Positions 27,459 to 36,224 of a stretch of DNA of 64,000 nt are shown piece by piece (position 1 is the stretch's first letter; each line of letters starts with the position of its first letter). A model generated the notes under the pieces. That model searched no databases. It had not been told where the DNA came from and was given only the letters and a program-made list of their open reading frames with translations. Source of the DNA: Niabella sp. (GTDB lineage: Bacteria > Bacteroidota > Bacteroidia > Chitinophagales > Chitinophagaceae); the NCBI RefSeq assembly GCF_030150205.1, contig NZ_JASLGT010000005.1, positions 124,001-188,000 on the forward strand. Direction: 5' to 3'. A program made the position numbers and the translations under genes.

Positions 27459-29507
27459 ATGCAAACATATACATCCACCCTGAAGAGGCACATGCTCCTG
27501 GTTTGGGTATGGACCTTAATGATTTCCTGTAACCGGACATTTGATGTACCTTCCGTAAACACCGATCCGGATATACCGGTAAACATGACCGTTGCGCTAT
27601 TAAAAGAACGCTACCAGGGATATGGTATTTTCCAGAAGATCTATGATGATATTACGATTGCTGGTGTGGTGACCGCCAATGACCGGTCTGGAAATTTTTA
27701 TAAACAGATCGTGATACAGGATGAAACCGGTGGCATACCGGTTTTACTGGATGGGAATAACGTATATACTTCGTATCCTGTTGGCCGGCGGGTTTTTGTG
27801 AAGTTAAAGGGCATGATGCTGGGCGATTATGGCGGTACTATTCAGCTTGGACTGGATTCTGTACGCGATGGCGGATACCTGAATCTTGGAAGGATTCCCG
27901 TTGCGCAGTTCGATCAGTTTATTGTAAAAGGTTCATTTGGCAATACGGTAATGCCCCGGATTATTACACCGGCAGAACTTTCAACCAATATAAAAGATCC
28001 TTTGCAGAGCATGTTGGTACAGCTGGTGGGTTACCAGTTTGCAGAACGGGATACTTCCAAAACGTATGCGGATCCTGAAAAAGGTGTAAGCGCTGTAAAC
28101 TTTACAATCCGTAGTTGTGAGCGGCAGTCCATTGTTTTACGCAACAGCAGTTATGCCAGTTTTGCTGCCTTAAAAGTGCCTGCCGGAAGTGGAACGATTA
28201 CCGGGATTTACAGTATGTTCAATGCCACACAGCAACTTTTTATACGGGATACGGGAGATGTACAGTTTTTGCAGGCCCGCTGCGGACAGGAAGAACGGGC
28301 GCCCATTACCATCGCGGGGTTACGGCAGTTATACCAGGGTACAAACAGGGCGCTTGGCCGGTATACAGTAGGTGGCACGGTTATTTCCGATGCGGGATCC
28401 GGTAATATTGCGGCGGGTTCTGTCGTCATCCAGAGTGATCGCAGCGGGTTGGTGGCCAACCTGGGCGGCACGGTTACCTATCGTACCGGAGATTCCATTT
28501 TATTATTGCTTTCTGAAACGGATTCGCTGGTCAATGAGCACGGATCATTACAGTTGAAAACAAGCCCAGGTTTTGTAAAGCCTGCTCCGGTTGCAACGGA
28601 CAGGGTGGTGATACCGCTTGTAAAAACTTTACAGGAAGTACATACGGCCCTGGGCCTGCCGCCGGGCGATGCCGGGAATTTTGAAGCTACATTGATTACG
28701 GTTGTGGAAACCACGGCGGCCCCGGGATTTTTTTCAGGCAGCCACGCGTTTACGGATAATAGTGGCTCCCTGGAATTGTATACGAGGGAACAGGCGCTGT
28801 TTGCCGCGGCAATGATTCCTTCCGGCCCTCAAACCTGGACGGGCTATGCGGGAAATTATAAGGATAGTAAACAGTTCTGTATCCGGAATACGGATGATGT
28901 TTCGGGGTTTGTGCCTTCTGTACCGTTTACGCTGCTGTTTGGTTTTGCAGGTGTTTCCGATAAAACCGGCACAACGGATCCAACACCATTGCCGGTAATC
29001 AGCAACCTGGTGATTTCGCCGTTCAGGGCCGTTGGTGTCAGTGAGCATTCCAATGCCAGCGGACGTTTTTCTTTTACAGGCTGGCCTACCGGTGCCGTAA
29101 ATGGGTCGGATGTGTTTAGCGGGGCTGTTAATGAGGGCCGGTATTATGAGGTGACTATTGCCCCCGCGGCAGGGTTTGCCCTGCATCTTTTCAAGATAAC
29201 CTTTACCATACGGCGCTCCGGAACCGGTGTACGGCAGATTGTAGTGCGTTCCGGATTGGATCAATTTAAGGAAAATTTACCGGTAGCTGTTCCTTCTGAC
29301 AATAAGAATATGCAGGTTACACCTGCCCGCGTACTGCAGGTGAGTGATGCTTCAACAACCGATAACGAAGGCTGTATGGTAACGATGGGCACGGAATTTA
29401 TGAGCCTGGAGGAGCCCCTCACCATTCGCTTTTACGGGTTCAACAGCGAAGCAGCGGGCGGTACGTTTAGTCTGGATGATGTAAAAATAACAGGAAGTAT
29501 CCGGTAG
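27459..29507 (+). CDS. DUF5689-domain lipoprotein
   Basis: This 682-residue protein has a lipoprotein signal (MLLVWVWTLMISCN; Cys near residue 25). An OB-fold-like DUF5689 segment follows (about 40-270: ITIAGVVTANDRSGNFYKQ, IVIQDETGGIPVLLDG, GRRVFVKLKGMMLGDYGG), with a second similar OB-like unit around 285-470 (RYTVGGTVISDAGSG). A C-terminal beta-sandwich from about 500 ends FSLDDVKITG. It is probably a surface lipoprotein partnered with the TonB receptor. In other Bacteroidota, DUF5689 accompanies or is fused to secreted nucleases. Confidence 0.8.
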   Translation: MQTYTSTLKRHMLLVWVWTLMISCNRTFDVPSVNTDPDIPVNMTVALLKERYQGYGIFQKIYDDITIAGVVTANDRSGNFYKQIVIQDETGGIPVLLDGNNVYTSYPVGRRVFVKLKGMMLGDYGGTIQLGLDSVRDGGYLNLGRIPVAQFDQFIVKGSFGNTVMPRIITPAELSTNIKDPLQSMLVQLVGYQFAERDTSKTYADPEKGVSAVNFTIRSCERQSIVLRNSSYASFAALKVPAGSGTITGIYSMFNATQQLFIRDTGDVQFLQARCGQEERAPITIAGLRQLYQGTNRALGRYTVGGTVISDAGSGNIAAGSVVIQSDRSGLVANLGGTVTYRTGDSILLLLSETDSLVNEHGSLQLKTSPGFVKPAPVATDRVVIPLVKTLQEVHTALGLPPGDAGNFEATLITVVETTAAPGFFSGSHAFTDNSGSLELYTREQALFAAAMIPSGPQTWTGYAGNYKDSKQFCIRNTDDVSGFVPSVPFTLLFGFAGVSDKTGTTDPTPLPVISNLVISPFRAVGVSEHSNASGRFSFTGWPTGAVNGSDVFSGAVNEGRYYEVTIAPAAGFALHLFKITFTIRRSGTGVRQIVVRSGLDQFKENLPVAVPSDNKNMQVTPARVLQVSDASTTDNEGCMVTMGTEFMSLEEPLTIRFYGFNSEAAGGTFSLDDVKITGSIR

Positions 29508-29730
29508 TGGCCCCCAGGAGAATGTGAAATATTAAATGAAAAAGGAGCGGCGCTGTTAGGGACAAACTACTAAGCGTTAGAGGAGAAACCCGTCTTCTGT
29601 TATTGCTGATTTCGAAAAGTTAAGGACAACGCCATATTTCAGAATTTAAGGTTGGATGGTGGTTTTTCTGATGCCGGTGCCCGACTTCCGGCTCTTAATT
29701 TTCATTGCATCGGGCAGGATTTTGTTAAAG

Positions 29731-29761
29731 GAAAGATTCCGGAGTATTAACGGAATCTTTC
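29731..29761 (-). terminator. Hairpin downstream of the YjdM-like gene
   Basis: GAAAGATTCCG (29731-29741) and CGGAATCTTTC (29751-29761) form a perfect 11-base stem. Read on the minus strand it is followed by a short T-rich stretch, consistent with a terminator for the gene ending at 29800. Confidence 0.5.
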
Positions 29762-29799
29762 CCTCAACATTCAGTCTTTTACATTGGATATTTATATTT

Positions 29800-30378
29800 C
29801 TAATTCCCCTGTTTACGCAGGTATTTGGTCAGGATCACGATAGTTTGTCCTTCAATCTTTCCTTCAATCTGTTCGGTATTATCTTCTACAAGGCGGATGT
29901 TTTTTACAACGGTACCCATTTTGGCATTCAGGGTAGATCCTTTTACGTCCAGGCTTTTAGTAAGCACTACGGTATCCCCGTTCTGCAATATATTCCCGTT
30001 GCTGTCTTTGTGCAGGTCAACAGTACCGTCGTCTTCATGATCCCCGGTAGCTTTTGCCCAGGCCAGCGTTTCATCATCAAGGTAAAGCATATCCAGGTTG
30101 TCTGCAGCCCAGCTTTCGTTGCGGAGGCGGTTCAGCATGCGCCAGGCAGTTACCTGTACGGCGGGCACTTCGCTCCACATGGATTCAGAAAGACAATGCC
30201 AGTGTGCCGTATCCAGTGGTTCTTTCTTATCGATCTGTGCCACACATTTACTGCAGATAAAGATTGTTTGGTCTGCATTGTTTTGGGTTTCGGGTGCTAC
30301 CTGATAGGCGTTTATTCCGGAGGTGCTCTTACAAAGTTCGCAGCTATTTCTGCTTCTTTCCGTTAGTTCATTTGCCAT
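29800..30378 (-). CDS. PhnA/YjdM-like zinc-ribbon protein
   Basis: This 192-residue protein starts MANELTERSRNSCELC; the longer frame to 30528 lacks any family resemblance and is rejected. It has an N-terminal zinc ribbon (CELC and CSKC) and the C-terminal PhnA/YjdM domain (DSNGNILQNGDTVVLTKSL, KMGTVVKNIRLV, GQTIVILTKYLRK). The family was named from the E. coli phosphonate region but has no proven role in phosphonate breakdown. No phn genes are nearby. Confidence 0.88.
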   Translation of the reverse strand: MANELTERSRNSCELCKSTSGINAYQVAPETQNNADQTIFICSKCVAQIDKKEPLDTAHWHCLSESMWSEVPAVQVTAWRMLNRLRNESWAADNLDMLYLDDETLAWAKATGDHEDDGTVDLHKDSNGNILQNGDTVVLTKSLDVKGSTLNAKMGTVVKNIRLVEDNTEQIEGKIEGQTIVILTKYLRKQGN

Positions 30379-30657
30379 GCGCTGATTTTTGCCGGCAAAT
30401 GTAGGGTTATTTATCAAATGACAGCAGGTAGGATGGCCCTGCCACCAGCCGGAACGTTTACCCGTAAGTGTATTTAATGCAGGAATCAAATTGGGGTATT
30501 CCGGATGCCAAGTATAACTGTTTGTCAATAGAACCTGAAAACAGGTTGCTAGTGACAGATGTCTACTGTTTTGAAAATCAGTCTTTCTTTGTTATGAGGT
30601 TGTATCAAAAGTCTTTCCGATAGCGACGGAATTGTTCCGGCATCTGTTTATTACTCG

Positions 30658-30697
30658 CTTTGGATCCTGATCCGCCGCGACGGATAAGGATCCAAAG
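30658..30697. repeat. Strong inverted repeat, REP-like
   Basis: Arms 30658-30674 and 30681-30697 are complementary at 16 of 17 positions around a six-base CCGCGA loop. The outer part reads CTTTGGATCC. There is no T-run, so it does not look like a simple terminator. Confidence 0.7.
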
Positions 30698-30872
30698 GCA
30701 TGTATGTTGTTACTACATGGATTTTACCGCCCCCATAGTTTACTTTATGTGGCTATACACAATAAACGAGCTTTAAATCATTGCCCTTATAATGCCCGGC
30801 TCTACGGTTTATTATACAAACCGCTGGCCCTGCGTTTTAAGAATAAAAAGCGGTAAAACAGCAGAAACTGCC

Positions 30873-30880
30873 TACCTTTG
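30873..30880 (+). promoter_or_regulatory. -7 promoter box of the DEAD-box helicase gene
   Basis: TACCTTTG matches TAnnTTTG exactly and would give a leader of about 130 bases before the TTG start at 31020. Long leaders are common for cold-inducible RNA helicases. Confidence 0.55.
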
Positions 30881-31019
30881 CAGCCTTTACGTTAATCCTG
30901 CCCTGTATTTGTTCATCTTCCCCCGTGCAACTATAGGTGTTGTTTAGCGTGGTATTGGTATCGTATCCTCATTTTTTGTTGCTGACGCTACCCGATTTAT
31001 TCATCTTAATTTTATTTAA

Positions 31020-32306
31020 TTGTCGTTTCATACTTTACAACTGATTGACCCGATACTCAAGGCATTAAGCAATGAGGGGTACACCAATCCTACGCCGGTA
31101 CAGGAAAAATCCATCCCGGTAATCTTACAAAAAAGAGACTTGTTGGCCTGCGCGCAAACGGGAACAGGTAAAACCGCTTCCTTTGCCCTGCCGATATTAC
31201 AATTGCTTTATAGTCAAAAACAAGCGCCTTCCCGTAGTCCAAAGGTGTTGGTGCTGGTGCCTACAAGAGAACTGGCATTGCAGGTGGCAGAGAGCTTTGC
31301 GGCCTACGGCAGGTACCTGCCGCTGAAACAGGTGGTGATCTTTGGAGGGGTATCCCAACATAACCAGGTAAGGGCATTGCAACAGCCGGTAGATGTGTTA
31401 ATTGCAACGCCCGGACGCTTGCTCGACCTGATCAACCAGGGGTATCCGCTCGTAAAAGAAATTGAATACCTGGTATTGGATGAGGCTGACCGCATGCTGG
31501 ACATGGGTTTTATTCATGATGTAAAAAGGATCCTGTCCCGGTTGCCGTTGCAACGTCAGACTATCTTTTTTTCGGCTACCATGCCACCGGAGGTACAAAA
31601 GCTCTCCGATTCGTTGCTGAAGCAACCCATAAAAATAGAGATTACACCACCCGCCACCACGGTGGAAAAAATAGAGCAATCGGTATATCATACAGATAAA
31701 TCGAATAAACCGGCCCTGCTCCTGCACGTACTCAAAGACTTTGCGGCAGAATCCACGCTGGTTTTTGCAAGAACAAAGTATGGGGCAGATAAGATCGCCA
31801 AAGGCCTGAACAAGGCGGGCATCACTGCAGCGGCGATACATGGTAATAAGTCTCAAAACGCCCGGCAGGCGGCGCTTGGAAATTTTAAAACCGGCAAGAT
31901 CCGTGTACTGGTTGCAACGGATATTGCAGCAAGGGGCATTGACGTAGATGGTATGGGCTGTGTGATTAATTATGAATTACCCAATGTGCCGGAAACTTAT
32001 GTGCACCGGATCGGCCGTACCGGCAGGGCAGGCGCCAGTGGCATTGCCATATCGTTTTGTGATGCAGAAGAACAACCGTATTTGAAAGATATTCAGAAAC
32101 TGATCAATAAGACCATCCCCGTGGTAAAGGGCCATTCTTTTGAGGCCGCAGCGCCTCAACCGGTTATGCCTGCACCAGCGCCACAGGCTCCGGCCGAAAA
32201 GCGGCAGCAGAACTGGAAGTCGCGGAAAGGTCATCATTTCCACAACCAGCACAAAAAAGCAGATCAGAAAAGCCCGGCGATGCGGGGCAGCAATATAGCC
32301 GGATAA
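31020..32306 (+). CDS. rhlE: DEAD-box RNA helicase, RhlE type
   Basis: This 428-residue ATP-dependent RNA helicase carries the full motif set: Q motif (NPTPVQEKSIP), motif I AQTGTGKT, Ia PTRELA, II DEAD (LVLDEADRMLDMGF), III SAT, and C-terminal VATDIAARGID and HRIGRTGRAG. A basic, Pro/Gln-rich tail from about 375 is typical of RhlE. The reading frame begins with TTG, giving MSFHTL as in other RhlE proteins; no in-frame ATG is available. It probably remodels RNA structure in the cold or in ribosome assembly. Confidence 0.93.
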   Translation: MSFHTLQLIDPILKALSNEGYTNPTPVQEKSIPVILQKRDLLACAQTGTGKTASFALPILQLLYSQKQAPSRSPKVLVLVPTRELALQVAESFAAYGRYLPLKQVVIFGGVSQHNQVRALQQPVDVLIATPGRLLDLINQGYPLVKEIEYLVLDEADRMLDMGFIHDVKRILSRLPLQRQTIFFSATMPPEVQKLSDSLLKQPIKIEITPPATTVEKIEQSVYHTDKSNKPALLLHVLKDFAAESTLVFARTKYGADKIAKGLNKAGITAAAIHGNKSQNARQAALGNFKTGKIRVLVATDIAARGIDVDGMGCVINYELPNVPETYVHRIGRTGRAGASGIAISFCDAEEQPYLKDIQKLINKTIPVVKGHSFEAAAPQPVMPAPAPQAPAEKRQQNWKSRKGHHFHNQHKKADQKSPAMRGSNIAG

Positions 32307-32771
32307 GGCGAAAAGATTGTTGCTGTAGTTGCAGGTCATCCATTTTGCAGATATCAAAACATCAGGCATATGCCCGGTGGTACTATGGAAGCGGTTTGTT
32401 AGCCGGTCCTCAGTTTTGAATTGCAATAATAACCAGGGGTATTGCATACCGTCAATTGTATCGGTTTTGGCAGGCATATACCATCGTTTAAAAGATTCTT
32501 TGATCTGCTAAAGGTTATACTTATTGGGATGGCCGTTGTTACAAGGAATGATGAGGCTCATCATCTTTATAATATCGCTGGTCTAAAGCTGTTTAATACC
32601 TGACCGGAACAGTCCGGACACCTGCTGTTACAGCAATATTTAACAGAAGCTGTTAAAAAAAAATGGTACATTCAGCGTCTGTTAATTACTCCACTGATTG
32701 TTCTACTGTTTTTGTAAGGCAACCGTATAGTAACCCTGACGCGTACATCGGCTTACTCAAAACAACAACAA
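32307..32771. other. Intergenic region, small hairpins only
   Basis: No coding region is seen. Three small stems (CCGGA/TCCGG, GCTG/CAGC, AACAG/CTGTT) cluster at about 32600-32656 ahead of the ketoacyl synthase gene; significance unclear. Confidence 0.4.
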
Positions 32772-33842
32772 ATGAAATTTTCTTCAGTCATTACCGGATC
32801 GGGGGCGTATATCCCCGGTGAAATACGCAGGAATAGCGATTTTAAAGGGAACCTGTTCTATGAAGCATCCGGTGAGCCGATCGGTATTGATACCGGTGTG
32901 ATCGTTGATAAATTTAAATCGATAACCGGCATCAGCGAACGGCGCTATGCGCCGGCGCATATCAACACCTCCGATATGGCTGCTGCGGCCGGCTGGCAGG
33001 CATTAACAGATAGTGGTATTGACCCGGAAACACTGGATCAGATCGTGGTTGCCCATAATTTTGGCGACGTCACCTATGGTTCCGTCCAATCGCAAAATGT
33101 GCCAACCCTTGCCAGTAATGTAAAACATATACTGGGTATTAACCGGCCGGAATGCATTGCCTATGATGTGCTGGTAGGCTGTCCCGGCTGGTTGCATGCC
33201 GTTATTCAATCGCATGCCTGGTTTACGGCAGGTATGGCAAAAAAAGTACTGCTGATTGGTGCAGAAACATTGTCGCGTGTTATAGATGTATCCGACCGGG
33301 ACAGTATGATCTTTTCGGATGGCGCGGGCGCTATTGTAATGGAATACAAACCCGAAACCGCCGGAAGCGCCGGCATATTAGGTTGTTGTGCTCAAACGCA
33401 CAGTGTGGAAGAAGCAGATTATATCAACATGGGGAAAAGCTATAAACAGAAGGACGATGATACCCTGTTTATAAAAATGAAGGGGCGAAAGGTATACGAG
33501 TACGCGTTAAAGCATGTGCCGCTTGCCATGAAAGCCTGTCTCGATAAAAGCGGTATCCACATCAGCCAGGTACATAAAATCCTTATTCATCAGGCAAATG
33601 AAAAAATGGATGAAGAAATTGTAAAAAGGCTTTACAATCTTTATGAAGAATCCCCTCCACCAGATGTAATGCCAATGAGCATTCAATGGTTGGGTAACAG
33701 TTCGGTGGCCACCATCCCTACACTGTACCACCTGATACGGAATGATAAAGTAGCCGGACATACTATTTCAGCAGGCGATATTATTCTTTTTGCTTCCGTG
33801 GGCGCCGGAATGAATATTAATGCGGTTTGCTACCGGGCCTGA
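32772..33842 (+). CDS. Ketoacyl-ACP synthase III (FabH-like)
   Basis: This 356-residue thiolase-fold enzyme has the active-site Cys in YDVLVGCPGW near residue 138, the His in ILIHQANEKM near residue 275, and the Asn in WLGNSSVATIP near residue 312, completing the Cys-His-Asn triad of KAS III. It probably condenses an acyl-CoA with malonyl-ACP to start fatty-acid or specialised lipid synthesis. Length and the N-terminal insert differ somewhat from housekeeping FabH (about 320-330 residues), so a specialised substrate is possible. Confidence 0.88.
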   Translation: MKFSSVITGSGAYIPGEIRRNSDFKGNLFYEASGEPIGIDTGVIVDKFKSITGISERRYAPAHINTSDMAAAAGWQALTDSGIDPETLDQIVVAHNFGDVTYGSVQSQNVPTLASNVKHILGINRPECIAYDVLVGCPGWLHAVIQSHAWFTAGMAKKVLLIGAETLSRVIDVSDRDSMIFSDGAGAIVMEYKPETAGSAGILGCCAQTHSVEEADYINMGKSYKQKDDDTLFIKMKGRKVYEYALKHVPLAMKACLDKSGIHISQVHKILIHQANEKMDEEIVKRLYNLYEESPPPDVMPMSIQWLGNSSVATIPTLYHLIRNDKVAGHTISAGDIILFASVGAGMNINAVCYRA

Positions 33843-34120
33843 TGTGGGGCGATAAATAACCTGTAGCATGCGCCTGCTTTGTTTTCCGCAGATAATGGAT
33901 TGTGTTTTCGTAAACCGGCTTTTTGTTGAAGCTGGGGTTTAATAAGGAACCCCGGTATCAAAAATATCTTTATAAATTCATGCCTGGTCATGAGGACACT
34001 GTCCGTGGCACATGTCATGGTTTGCGTCTTCACGGGAGAACCGCCATTTTAATAAAATAGAAACGGTCACACACGGCATCGGGTAGTTGCCTGCAGATTT
34101 ACAGGGGCATTGGAGTGCAT

Positions 34121-34474
34121 TTATTCTGAAATAAAAATATGCCATCTGAGCCAGTTGAAAACGGATCGTTCGCTTTTGGCCTCAGTTGGTACATCGAAAT
34201 GAATCCGTTGTTCTATGAGCTTGCCTTCGCGCAGGGTAAACTGCTCTGCAAGCGAGGCGTAAAAATTTATAAGAAACAGCACCTGGTCGCCGTTGTTTTT
34301 ATCAAAACTTCTCCTGCTGGGCTGCCCCTTAAATATGTGTTCACCGCTGGCCCAGTTATAATGTTTATGTACAAGGTCTTGTTTTTGGAAATGCATAGCG
34401 CCTCTTTTAAGGGTTATTGAATGAATACCTGTCTGCACGCCCGGCACCGGTTGCATTGAAGGGTTTGTAGCCAT
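34121..34474 (-). CDS. Small conserved-looking protein of unknown function
   Basis: Starting at ATG 34474 this gives about 117 residues, MATNPSMQPVPGVQTG onward; the frame could also start at 34540. It has a sensible soluble composition with a helical C-terminal half (VLFLINFYASLAEQF, SERSVFNWLRWH). No motif or family is recognised. It is listed because the composition and end resemble real proteins and no competing frame covers the stretch. Confidence 0.5.
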   Translation of the reverse strand: MATNPSMQPVPGVQTGIHSITLKRGAMHFQKQDLVHKHYNWASGEHIFKGQPSRRSFDKNNGDQVLFLINFYASLAEQFTLREGKLIEQRIHFDVPTEAKSERSVFNWLRWHIFISE

Positions 34475-35003
34475 CGTAGATAAATACAATGCGCTTCCCT
34501 TTTTTATAAGAAATATTGCTGATACCGGGTATATCTGCACAAATGCTGAGCGCTTTCAGGTAGTTTAACAACGATCACCAGCCGGTAGTGCCGGCTAAAA
34601 CCTGACTGTTCATTTATGTTGGCCTGGCTTAAATGGAGAAAAAGAAAAACAGTATAAGAGGGTTTCCAGTTAAACCAGCATAATCTTCTATGTTCTATGA
34701 AGATACTCTTTTTATTTCATAATTTCAGGAATTATTTGCAGCAGCTTTTAAATGTGATGTACACCTGGTGCAGGTATGCTGATTGTATAAAATTACCGCC
34801 CCTGATGATATGGTAGTGGGTTGTTAGTGAATGTGTTACGATAAGATGGGGTGTCAAAAAAGGCCATATGCGCTATTATCCGTATCTTTGCACGGTTAGT
34901 TTGAGTCACTGCTCTATTATAAGCACTTGCTTTTCGGCTTTTCCGCTTTATATATTTTGCACCTTTTCTCGAATCATTCATCACCTTATTAAAATTAAAA
35001 AAA
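34475..35003. other. Intergenic region with RRM-gene promoter
   Basis: No further coding region is seen. It contains the -7 box at 34883-34890 and a leader of about 107 bases before the RRM protein gene. Confidence 0.5.
34883..34890 (+). promoter_or_regulatory. -7 promoter box of RRM protein gene
   Basis: TATCTTTG matches TAnnTTTG exactly and would start a leader of about 107 bases. Confidence 0.6.
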
Positions 35004-35276
35004 ATGAACATTTTTGTGTCCAATCTTGGGTACAGTTTCAGCACTGAAGACCTTACTGAATTATTTGCTACCTATGGAGCTGTTGACTCCGCACGTGTGA
35101 TCACCGATAAATTCACCAAACAAAGCAGGGGCTTTGGTTTTGTTGAAATGTCTGACGAAGCAGCCGCTACAAAAGCCATTAAAGATTTAAATGGCACTAT
35201 GCAGGACGGACGTTCTATTAAGGTAATGGAAGCACGCCCTAAAGAGGAAAAGAGCAGCTATTCTAACCGTTGGTAA
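35004..35276 (+). CDS. RRM-type RNA-binding protein
   Basis: This 90-residue protein is a single RNA recognition motif: RNP2 (IFVSNL, residues 3-8) and RNP1 (RGFGFVEM, about 42-49), with a short charged tail. Such proteins are common in Bacteroidota, bind single-stranded RNA and are often cold-responsive. It is followed by a small unknown gene and a cold-shock-domain gene in the same direction, likely one transcription unit. Confidence 0.95.
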   Translation: MNIFVSNLGYSFSTEDLTELFATYGAVDSARVITDKFTKQSRGFGFVEMSDEAAATKAIKDLNGTMQDGRSIKVMEARPKEEKSSYSNRW

Positions 35277-35323
35277 AACCGGAGTGCCGGCTCTATAGTT
35301 AAAAACGCTAAAAAGAAAAATTT

Positions 35324-35581
35324 ATGGATGTAAACGCAATAGAAAAATTTTTGACTTCGGCTACTAAAAATACCGGGGCAGTAAACATTCACTTTAAAGA
35401 CCGTTCTACCGTAACCGGCATTTTTATCAGCTCGCGCGATTATGAAGAGCTAAAAGCAAAAAATTTCTGGCGGGTTGTAAGTTCAAAAAACCTGCAGCAA
35501 TGGGAGCGCACACGGGATGTAAATTTGTCCCGTCTGTTTAGCGGATCCGGGTTTACCCGTCTTAGCGCTGCAACAAAGTAA
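35324..35581 (+). CDS. Small protein of unknown function in RNA-binding cluster
   Basis: This 85-residue basic protein starts MDVNAIEKFLTSATK and contains a beta-like VNIHFKDRSTVTGIFISS segment and a WERTRDVNLSRLFSG C-terminal part. No named family is recognised. Its position between an RRM gene (47 bases upstream) and a cold-shock-domain gene (46 bases downstream) suggests a role in RNA handling. Confidence 0.8.
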   Translation: MDVNAIEKFLTSATKNTGAVNIHFKDRSTVTGIFISSRDYEELKAKNFWRVVSSKNLQQWERTRDVNLSRLFSGSGFTRLSAATK

Positions 35582-35627
35582 GCCCGTATAACAATATCAA
35601 AATAATTTATTCATTTAAAACAATCGA

Positions 35628-36062
35628 ATGGGAGAAACCTGGAACAAAAGAGAAAGAGAACAAAAAAAGCGCAATGCTAAAAAGCAAAAAGAAGAAAGGA
35701 AGCAGGAGCGTAAAGAAAACTCCGGCAAAGCCAAAGGGCTGGATGATATGCTGGCCTATGTGGATGAATATGGAAACCTTTCTGCAACGCCACCAGAGCG
35801 AAACGCTATAAAAAGCGACTACATACCTCCGGTTGTAGCCAATAGCCGGGAGCTGAACGCCATTGATGATACCCGGAAAGGGGTGATCACTTTTTACGAC
35901 AGCAATAAAGGGTATGGATTTATCAAAGACAGTACTACCGGGGAAAGTATTTTCGTACACGTCAACTCCGCATCTGTACAACTGAAAGAACAATTGAAAG
36001 TTGCCTTCGAGGTGCAGAAAGGCCCCAAGGGCATGGTTGCTGTAAATGTAACGGCAGCATAG
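35628..36062 (+). CDS. Cold-shock-domain protein with charged N-terminal tail
   Basis: In this 144-residue protein, residues 1-40 are almost entirely Lys/Arg/Glu (RKEQ-rich helix), followed by a linker. A cold-shock domain occupies about 82-144 and includes RNP1 KGYGFI and RNP2 SIFVHV. It probably binds nucleic acid and acts as an RNA chaperone. It is the last gene of the RRM cluster. Confidence 0.92.
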   Translation: MGETWNKREREQKKRNAKKQKEERKQERKENSGKAKGLDDMLAYVDEYGNLSATPPERNAIKSDYIPPVVANSRELNAIDDTRKGVITFYDSNKGYGFIKDSTTGESIFVHVNSASVQLKEQLKVAFEVQKGPKGMVAVNVTAA

Positions 36063-36224
36063 GAACTAATTCCGGCATTACAGCTACGATATGTTCCGTT
36101 TGACCGTTTGAATATGCAGTTTCTTCTGGTTAAAATACTTCTAAACCGGAGATACGGACATTTTCGTCTGGTGATGGCAATGTCAATTCAATAACAGAGA
36201 TAAACCTGAGCCCAATGTGCGGAA

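Larger units (their letters stand above)
30379..31019. other. Intergenic region with hairpin and helicase leader
   Basis: No protein gene is supported. The region holds a strong 17-base-arm hairpin at 30658-30697 and the promoter and leader of the downstream DEAD-box helicase. Confidence 0.5.

Noticed and set aside
30379..31019. tRNA or other known RNA in the helicase upstream gap
   Set aside because: No cloverleaf, T-loop motif or terminator was found; only a hairpin and a leader.
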